39,221 nucleotides of DNA from Nitrospiraceae bacterium (GTDB lineage Bacteria > Nitrospirota > Nitrospiria > Nitrospirales > UBA8639): NCBI GenBank assembly GCA_003523945.1, contig DOFS01000149.1, forward strand, positions 1-39,221, given 5' to 3'. Shown here piece by piece: positions 33,136 through 39,221 of this stretch. Below the pieces are notes generated by a model. The model was not told the origin of the DNA. It did no database searches and saw only the letters and a list, made by a program, of their open reading frames with translations. Position numbers and translations under genes: made by a program. The first letter of the stretch is position 1; every line of letters begins with the position of its first letter.

Positions 33136-33365
33136 GCGCGCCCTTCATCATTTGGATCTGCCCTCCCCTCAAGCCAGGCCGGCTCTCGTGCCGAGGTAGA
33201 CCGGGTTGATCTGATGAGTTCCTAACCATATTTAAAGGGCAATGTGGGTTCTGCATTCCCGAATGTTCCGTTCTCTAATCAGAACAATTCCCTTCATGAA
33301 GCCGACATAGTTGATGCCCACCCACGACCCGGGTGTGAAATTTCCTGAATTTCATCTCACGATCG

Positions 33366-35018
33366 ATGATTGATCATTTTCCCAACTCCCGGAATCCCGA
33401 TGGGGCAGTTCCAAGGATGAAAGATTTACCGGTCACTATCAAAAAATACATGGACTGCAGGAAAGGTCGCACTGGCCTTGGTTTCCGGTTCAGCCACATC
33501 GTCGGAATCGGGAAAATTATGGGTCTTACCACAGGATGGCTTCTTTTGGTTCCCGTTCTTGTGCTGGGAGAGGGACCCACTCAGATGCCGACCCCTTCAA
33601 CGGAGGATCCTTATCTGCAAGAGCGATTGGATCGGGCCATAGAAAAGGCAAAGGCCGTTCCTCGAAATGTCTGGGGACGGATTCGGGAAGCCCGCCAATG
33701 GATGTGGGAGGAATATCCTGATCAAGTGCTCATTAATGAGGACACGGAAATTCATTGGCCGCGTTTCCTGGCGGCCGCCCTTGATATCCCTCCGTGGTTG
33801 GATCTCGGCATGACGGCCCGTCTTCGTCGGGAGGGGTTTGATTATCCGTTCAAAGCTGACCAAAAAGGCAGTGCGTGGCAATGGGCACATCGCTCTCGCT
33901 TTCGGGCCAGCACTCGATGGAAGGCCTTTCGGACACTGGTGGAACTTCAGGGATCCACGTCGGGTCAGGATGCCGCCTCTGACGTCGTGGGTATTTCAAC
34001 TTTCAATGCCGGCAATGTGCAGCAGCTTTTTGTGGCTGTCACACTCCCTAATGTCTTGCAGACCGGACTTCGCACCGATCTCCATGTAGGGCGTATCAAC
34101 TTGGATGTCGGCTCCCGCCGCCTCGTTGCCCGCAGCAGGTTTGGAAATACCAGCCAAGCGTTCGACGGCATCCACTGGAATCTCGCCAACGAAGGTCTGT
34201 GGCATTTCCGTGCCTTTTTCTCCGAAATCGTTTTACCCACGAATACTACGGATCGTCTGGGCTTGTTTACCAATAGCAGACATTTGTTCTGGGGATTCTC
34301 TTATGAAACTCACCAGATACCCTGGTCCAGGATTCAGCTGTACTACTTCGGTACGGATGAGGATGCTGAGAATGAACGAGTGAGTCGAGCCCATTCTACT
34401 TTCGGACTCCGGCTCTATCAGCCACCGGAAATGGAAGCATTCGATTATGATGGTGAATCGGCCTGGCAGATTGGTACGTTTGATGGCCACAATCATTTTG
34501 CCTATTTTCAACACATCTCTTTCGGCTATACGTTCAGGCTTCCCTGGGCTCCCCGCATTATGGCCATGTATGATTATGCCAGTGGGACCGATAGTGCGAC
34601 TGGGAATTATAGCCAAACCTTTGATGGTCTGTTTGGCGCGCGACGTGGAGAATTCACGCCAACCGGGTTGTTCGGACCCTTCTTTCGTTCAAATATCAGC
34701 TCTCCCGGTATTCGAGTGATTCTCAACCCACGTCCTGAGCTGAAATTGAACCTGAAATTTCGTGCCTGGTATTTGGCTCAATCCCGGGACGTCTGGACGA
34801 ATTCAGGGTTGCAGGACCCTACCGGAGCCTCCGGAAACGTGTTGGGGCAGGATGTCGAAGTGCGGGTTCAATGGGATCCCTACCCTAATCTCAGTGTGGA
34901 TGCCGGCTATGACCACTTCTTTAAAGGCTCGTACATTTCAAAACAGACCAATGTTCCAGGAAACCCACCCGCCAATGACACGGATACGTTCTATATGCAG
35001 ACGGAAGTCAGGTTTTGA
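33366..35018 (+). CDS. Alginate-export-family outer-membrane barrel
   Basis: This gives 550 residues from the longest start; ATGs at 33417, 33450 and 33519 are alternatives, and none has a convincing ribosome-binding site. A hydrophobic signal (TTGWLLLVPVLVLG) lies at about residues 55-68, so one of the internal starts is likely right. The barrel has features of the alginate export (AlgE-like) family: RLRREGFDYPFKADQ, VGRINLDVGSRRLVARSRFG and NTSQAFDGIHWNLANEG near residue 260, then many alternating strands and a terminal phenylalanine (MQTEVRF). Proteins of this group are common in organisms that do not make alginate and are better viewed as large outer-membrane channels. It is the third barrel gene in this direction after FadL and DcaP-like. 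Confidence 0.85.
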   Translation: MIDHFPNSRNPDGAVPRMKDLPVTIKKYMDCRKGRTGLGFRFSHIVGIGKIMGLTTGWLLLVPVLVLGEGPTQMPTPSTEDPYLQERLDRAIEKAKAVPRNVWGRIREARQWMWEEYPDQVLINEDTEIHWPRFLAAALDIPPWLDLGMTARLRREGFDYPFKADQKGSAWQWAHRSRFRASTRWKAFRTLVELQGSTSGQDAASDVVGISTFNAGNVQQLFVAVTLPNVLQTGLRTDLHVGRINLDVGSRRLVARSRFGNTSQAFDGIHWNLANEGLWHFRAFFSEIVLPTNTTDRLGLFTNSRHLFWGFSYETHQIPWSRIQLYYFGTDEDAENERVSRAHSTFGLRLYQPPEMEAFDYDGESAWQIGTFDGHNHFAYFQHISFGYTFRLPWAPRIMAMYDYASGTDSATGNYSQTFDGLFGARRGEFTPTGLFGPFFRSNISSPGIRVILNPRPELKLNLKFRAWYLAQSRDVWTNSGLQDPTGASGNVLGQDVEVRVQWDPYPNLSVDAGYDHFFKGSYISKQTNVPGNPPANDTDTFYMQTEVRF

Positions 35019-35047
35019 TTCCGTGCCACGAAGATTCTGCTACTATA

Positions 35048-35084
35048 GGCTTTACAAAACATTAGGTTACGTTTTGTAAAAGCC
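35048..35084 (+). terminator. Long hairpin 30 bases after the alginate-export gene
   Basis: GGCTTTACAAAAC (35048-35060) pairs with GTTTTGTAAAAGCC (35071-35084) with one extra A and a 10-base loop. No T run follows. It is a good candidate for the 3' end of the transcript. Confidence 0.5.
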
Positions 35085-35145
35085 CAATGATCATTCATCC
35101 CCGGACTAGAAATTCCTTTTTTTTCGTCTCGCTCGAATAGGGTTC

Positions 35146-35727
35146 ATGGTCGTTCTCTTGGTCTCCGGGATGGGCAAAGAGGAGACTTGTGGAACGTCTT
35201 CTATCGCCGAACTTGCGGATATTACAGGCGGAGGTATCCCATTTTTGACCTACGATTCCGGAGGAAGCTTCTCGAGGGGAAGCGAATTATTTTCTGGGAG
35301 AAGTCTTTCCTCTCGGAGAAGGGTCCGCTATTTGGTTTGAGTTACAAATCAAACCGGCGATCCCCTTGAAGCCGACTCCCTGAACGTCGTCGTGCACCGA
35401 ATTCAAGAAATGGCACGGCTCCGTGATATGACGACCCGCCTTGGGATAAAAGGGGCCGATGGGTATACGGAAGATGGGAAACCATATTTTCGGGTTCCTG
35501 TTGCTGGCCAGGCAGAACTACCCCCATACGGTGAAAGCGGATGGTTTCCCATCGAAATCAAAAATCCAGACCTTCTCGGCTTATATCCGTCGGTCTTACG
35601 GGTACGAGGAATCCGAAAGACCACCTCTCAGACATTCCAGGAGACTCTTCAGCAGTTAATCCGGAAAGGAATCGTAACTCCCGAAGAGGCAAAAAAAGCG
35701 ATGGAGCCATCTCCAAAAATACAATAG
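35146..35727 (+). pseudogene. Broken gene of unknown family, readable across frameshifts
   Basis: A continuous protein can be read only by changing frame. One frame gives DLWNVFYRRTCGYYRRRYPI, then LEGKRIIFWEKSF. A second gives PLGEGSAIWFE. The third, entered at about 35339 if one G is restored, gives VTNQTGDPLEADSLNVVVHR, then ARLRDMTTRLGIKGADGYTE, GWFPIEIKNPDLLGLYPSVL and a tail FQETLQQLIRKGIVTPEEAK, stopping at TAG 35725-35727. The last 336 bases are open from GTG 35392 and could by themselves be taken for a small gene. The joined sense of WFE|VTNQTG argues that it is the 3' part of a decayed one. No signal peptide or known domain could be identified. Confidence 0.45.
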
Positions 35728-35781
35728 TTTTTTCAATTTGAGACTATGGTGATATGTCACAAGACACGGAAAGGGATGGGA

Positions 35782-36825
35782 ATGATGGCCAAATTTCTTC
35801 AGCCCATGAGAATCAGTATATTTAGTGTGGGTTTCCCCTTAACGTTCGGGGTGGGAATAGTTTAAGCTTCTAATGGGGAAGACCCGAATGAACCCGAACC
35901 TGGATGCGGACATCCTCTGACTCTCGAAGGGATTACGTCTGCCGATGTCCTGATTCGTGTTCAGTTGGTTCCTGATACCGTCGAATTGCTCCGGTTTGAA
36001 ATGGGGAAACCGAAGGGAAGCCAGTGTAATCCCATCGCCACCAATGCCCATCCCCACGAAGCCTATTTTCAGGCGCTTACCCTCTTTCTTAAGGCTGACC
36101 GTCTCGCGCTTGAACTCACCGGGAGCACGGGAATTCCACCCGAGCCCATTTCGCTTCCCGCAATTGCGCCCCTTCATATCTGGAAAATGGTAAATGCCGC
36201 TTACAATCGGATTGTCACTATCAAAGAGGAATTAAATCTGAACGAAATCGTTTCCGAACACCCGAAAGGTTCCTCGACAAGTCTGATGGAAACCGGACGC
36301 ATGATTGTGGAAACCAATCGACAACTTACCCTGCTACTGGAGCGCCACTTCTCGCCCAGCCATGTGTCGCAACAAGAGCTTCTGACTAGTCAGTATGCCC
36401 AACAAATGCTAGCCCGGTTTCCCCCAGCACACCTGGCTTGGGAGACTCCCTCGCTGGAAAGGGGCAGGCATCCTGCGGATGTGTTTTTCCGGTTGGTTGA
36501 GTGCTATGCCATTCTGGAAAAGATTGGCAACAATCCGGCAATCCGGTGCTCCATCTAGATTTGCCTGCCGCGGGAAATGTCGGTGATTCACGGCAATTGG
36601 AGCCAAGCGACGTCTATGATGGCGACACTCCTGGTCTCAGATCTCGCCTATTGACACGCGCAACTGAAAAGCGACGACTTTCCAAAACCCATTCCCAATC
36701 CAGTCCGGACGTTCCCTTCCCGGGTCTACCAGCAAGTGACCGTGCTTCTTCAACAGTTGAAAGATCTGGAGCAACTGGTAGCAAACAATCCGGAATGGAT
36801 CTCCCGATATGGACGTTCTCCTTAG
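35782..36825 (+). pseudogene. Exported helical-repeat protein gene, inactivated by a stop codon and frameshifts
   Basis: ATG 35782 follows AAGGGATGGGA and opens a signal peptide (MRISIFSVGFPLTFGVGIV from the internal ATG). It is then interrupted by TAA at 35863-35865, and the same frame continues ASNGEDPNEPEPGCGHPLTL and LIRVQLVPDTVELLRFEMGK to 36558. From about 36530 other frames carry on sensibly: NPVLHLDLPAAGNVGDSRQL, EPSDVYDMATLLVSDLAYLT, and QQVTVLLQQLKDLEQLVANN, ending EWISRYGRSP at TAG 36823-36825. At least three frameshifts are needed. The body seems to repeat a unit like P-x-D-V-[FY]-x2-[VL]-x3-[LA], about six times. Translation from TTG 35965 would yield 197 residues of the middle part. 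I do not recognise the family. Confidence 0.7.
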
Positions 36826-37088
36826 GATATATCGTCCATTCCCCTTCAAAATTCTTTGTGCGGATTCCTTGATCCGGGTATAAAGGGAAGAGGGAGGGCG
36901 TCAGAGGTTTGGACTGTCGCCCAAGCAACTGTGGTTCGGCTGCCGGGTCAAGCTCGGCAAGTCTCATCCATGCCAATCATGCCAGTGAGGAAATTGCTGT
37001 GCTCAAACAGGTCGGAAAATCTTTGGAAAGACAATATTTACTGAGGTGCATTCACCTTGTTCCGGTTCACAGCAAAATTTTCGCACGG
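36826..37088. other. Intergenic region before the AsmA-family gene's end
   Basis: About 260 bp between converging reading directions. A plus-strand piece at 36950-37040 (SLIHANHASEEIAVLKQVGK) is helical in character but has no start or family match. No terminator hairpin with a T run is evident. Confidence 0.3.
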
Positions 37089-39221
37089 TCAAGGCTCTGG
37101 AGACCCCTCTGAAGACCCGCCAATATTGGTCACCGTTTTTTTAATCTTTCCCCACAACCCGCCCGAGATGTCTTCAAGGGCCTGAGCCGTATGTTGCCGG
37201 CTTATCATGGCTTCCTCGCAGGGATTGTGCTTCATCGTTCCGACGGTCGTACCTGCGATCTGGGGAATCGCAATAGCCCATCCCAGAGGATTAGCCAAGC
37301 CCAGCAGCCCCCATGCCCCACTTTCGGCAATGCGGAATTTATCCCTGGACACCTCCGGATTTAAAAGCGGCCCTGTGATGCGAACCATATGTGCCAGGCT
37401 AAATAAACTGGGGTCTTTGGGCCGTGGAGTTAAAATCATATCCATGACTTCATCGGCCAGATTCAATTTTCCAACCCCGGCGACCGTGAGTCGACTGGTG
37501 TCAATCAAGATAGTATCTGACTTCATTTCCCCTTCATCGATGTCAAAATAACCCACCATGCAGTTCAACTTGGTCACGGGCACAGTTTTCCATGCCGTCG
37601 AAAATGCGGTGGTCAGGAAATCCGCTGCCCACAGGTCAATATATTTTGTGGCCAACTCCAGTGGGCCATCGACCAGAGTTAATTCGCCATTGGCTCTTCC
37701 CAACACCTCATTCAAGGTTTCCCCTCGCCCATTCAGTTTTAACGCAATCGATTGAGATTGTCCCTTCATGAATTCAGTGCCCCCGAACGTCCTGGTCACA
37801 TGCCCATAATCCAAACCATGAACGTTCAGGCTGACATCCAGGGTCGGAACATATTCTCTGACGTCGAGGACGACTTTCCCCTCAAAGGCCCCACCCCAGA
37901 GATTCCCCGTCACCGGGTGCATGGCGAGCAAGCCATCATCAAGGGTCACCCGAAATGAAAATCGGCCCAGGTCTTCCTCTCCCTTTCGAACATGTCTGAC
38001 TGCCCCATCCAGCAGGAGATCAAACGATCGCAGCGCCTCAACGGGAAAGGTCAAATCCGGTATGGCCTTGGGTGGAGACACAACCCGTTTTTTCCGGCCG
38101 GGTAACGAATCAGTCAGCGTGTTCATCGCCTTGGAACCAAGGTCTTTCACCGAGTCCGCCATGGCGCCGACCATCGATTGCTTTTTCTGTGCTGAAGTTG
38201 AAACAGGAACCTCAGGCGGGTTCACGGTACCCATGACCATATTCTCGACCGTGAGGTTCCCCGTGATCCGGGGGCGGACGCCTTTCGTGATGAACGTCAA
38301 ATCTCCCCCCCATTCATGTTCTCCCAACAGCCCTTCAATGTTCGTCACATGGAATCCGACGGGGGTTCGTGTCAGGAGCGCCTTGACCTCTAAGGGACCA
38401 GCATCAGGAAGGCTGCCTGTCGACAGAAATTGCCAATCCCCCACGTTCTCTCCCTTGGCAAAAACCCTGAAAATGAATTCTTCGGCAGGGCGTAGACGAT
38501 GCAGATGGCCCCTCGCCTCTGCCATCGCATGGGGAACCTCAAGAGCCACATTCAACGGCCATAAGTCTTGGTCTTCCAGAAGCAGGCCTGGATGAGCCGT
38601 GATCGCACGAAGATCAAACGGAGTCTGGTCAAAGACGCCCTCGGCGTGAAAACGCAGGGGTCCCCCGTCCACACTGGCCACCTTCAACGTGGAATTCAGT
38701 TGCACCGGTGCCGAATGATCCGCCCCTCGATGAAACCGTACCTGTAGATTTTCGCCTTGTATTATCACGGTCGATCGCTTCAGCAGGGTGAACAGCGTGG
38801 ATCCCGAACCGGAAAATCCGATATCCAGATCCATGGCCCTCTCGGCCGGAGTCACGAATCGGACCGTCGGAAAGAAACGTTCGTACCGGATATGGTCAAA
38901 TGCCACATGCCCGGAAAGAGCGGGAATTTTTCTAGCGGCATCCAGGACAAACTCACCATGGAAGTTTCCGTATGCAGATTGTTGATTCAGGACTGTTCCT
39001 TTCTCAGATTTCACTTTAAGCCGGCCAGACTGAAGCGCCGCGGTCATCACCAGACCCGCCACCTCCACCTGTCCGCTTTGTACCCGGTCAATCACCATAT
39101 GCATGTCAACATCTATCGCTCGCAGCGCTGCAGATGGAATGGCGATATCGCCAGGACTGGAAAGTTCATCAACATGAACCTTTCTTGACGTGAGGCTCCC
39201 CGTCAGATGAGGGGGCGTCTT
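37089..39221 (-). CDS. AsmA-family protein, C-terminal 710 codons (5' end outside the window)
   Basis: The frame is open without a stop from the window edge (first codon 39221-39219) to TGA at 37089, so the start lies beyond the window. The visible part has the repetitive beta-strand pattern of AsmA/TamB-like envelope proteins: PHLTGSLTSRKVHVDELSSP near the edge, LRFHAEGVFDQTPFDLRAIT, LKLNGRGETLNEVLGRANGE and the C-terminal AsmA-type block RLTVAGVGKLNLADEVMDMI, LTPRPKDPSLFSLAHMVRIT and GPLLNPEVSRDKF. A charged linker rich in K/R (residues about 355-390 of the visible part, SLPGRKKRVVSPPKA) divides two beta-rich halves. These proteins are inner-membrane-anchored, span the periplasm and are implicated in lipid transport between membranes. 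Neighbouring genes here do not add to that. Confidence 0.9.
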   Translation of the reverse strand, partial: KTPPHLTGSLTSRKVHVDELSSPGDIAIPSAALRAIDVDMHMVIDRVQSGQVEVAGLVMTAALQSGRLKVKSEKGTVLNQQSAYGNFHGEFVLDAARKIPALSGHVAFDHIRYERFFPTVRFVTPAERAMDLDIGFSGSGSTLFTLLKRSTVIIQGENLQVRFHRGADHSAPVQLNSTLKVASVDGGPLRFHAEGVFDQTPFDLRAITAHPGLLLEDQDLWPLNVALEVPHAMAEARGHLHRLRPAEEFIFRVFAKGENVGDWQFLSTGSLPDAGPLEVKALLTRTPVGFHVTNIEGLLGEHEWGGDLTFITKGVRPRITGNLTVENMVMGTVNPPEVPVSTSAQKKQSMVGAMADSVKDLGSKAMNTLTDSLPGRKKRVVSPPKAIPDLTFPVEALRSFDLLLDGAVRHVRKGEEDLGRFSFRVTLDDGLLAMHPVTGNLWGGAFEGKVVLDVREYVPTLDVSLNVHGLDYGHVTRTFGGTEFMKGQSQSIALKLNGRGETLNEVLGRANGELTLVDGPLELATKYIDLWAADFLTTAFSTAWKTVPVTKLNCMVGYFDIDEGEMKSDTILIDTSRLTVAGVGKLNLADEVMDMILTPRPKDPSLFSLAHMVRITGPLLNPEVSRDKFRIAESGAWGLLGLANPLGWAIAIPQIAGTTVGTMKHNPCEEAMISRQHTAQALEDISGGLWGKIKKTVTNIGGSSEGSPEP

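Noticed and set aside
37921..38595. 224-codon plus-strand frame inside the AsmA-family gene
   Set aside because: Low-complexity serine/arginine-rich translation, as expected from the reverse of a real gene.

Overview
The window looks like a chromosomal segment from a Gram-negative bacterium with many outer-membrane genes. It is crowded with Sec signal peptides, lipoboxes and beta-barrel proteins. The mix of families (the bacterial outer-membrane family often misnamed 'neuromedin U', alginate-export barrel, DcaP-like porin, FadL, DUF3313/DUF4410 lipoproteins) would fit a Nitrospira-like member of Nitrospirota. That assignment is an inference from gene content only. I saw no rRNA, tRNA, CRISPR array or complete transposon.

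Layout. (1) 1-10.6 kb reads almost entirely on the minus strand: the 5' part of tex (leaving the window at base 1), then a stretch holding two gene remnants (a frameshifted integrase N-terminus and a FadL-family gene with a large internal deletion), then three lipoproteins, a Spy/CpxP-like periplasmic protein, a DUF4105 membrane protein, a DUF481 outer-membrane protein and an MltF-like lytic transglycosylase. A decayed copy of the neighbouring barrel gene lies at about 8.8-9.0 kb. (2) 11-15.4 kb reads on the plus strand: an intact barrel gene, a prokaryotic pentameric ligand-gated ion channel, a frameshifted and deleted paralogue of the barrel gene, a small lipoprotein and a four-helix membrane protein. 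A minus-strand AraC regulator follows.

(3) 16.9-30.6 kb is the most interesting part. After a DUF4410 lipoprotein, six plus-strand genes are closely spaced: membrane-anchored peptidyl-prolyl isomerase, HupE/UreJ-type membrane protein, DUF3604 (PHP-like) protein, FadL-type outer-membrane transporter, an exported formylglycine-generating enzyme with both catalytic cysteines, and an exported 798-residue sulfatase with a C-S-P-T-R site. A TMEM175-like channel, a second exported sulfatase with the unusual site C-T-A-G-R and a periplasmic alpha-carbonic anhydrase follow. I read this as a cell-envelope module for taking up and desulfating hydrophobic sulfate esters, with its own sulfatase-activating enzyme in the periplasm. 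The genes are seen; the joint function is inferred.

(4) 30.6-39.2 kb: a DcaP-like porin, a SHOCT-domain protein and an alginate-export-type barrel, then two badly broken genes. One has a stop codon right after its signal peptide, several frameshifts, and a helical repeat that can still be recognised. Last comes the C-terminal 710 codons of an AsmA-family protein on the minus strand.

A recurring theme is decay of duplicated outer-membrane genes beside intact paralogues: FadL once and the 'neuromedin U' barrel twice.
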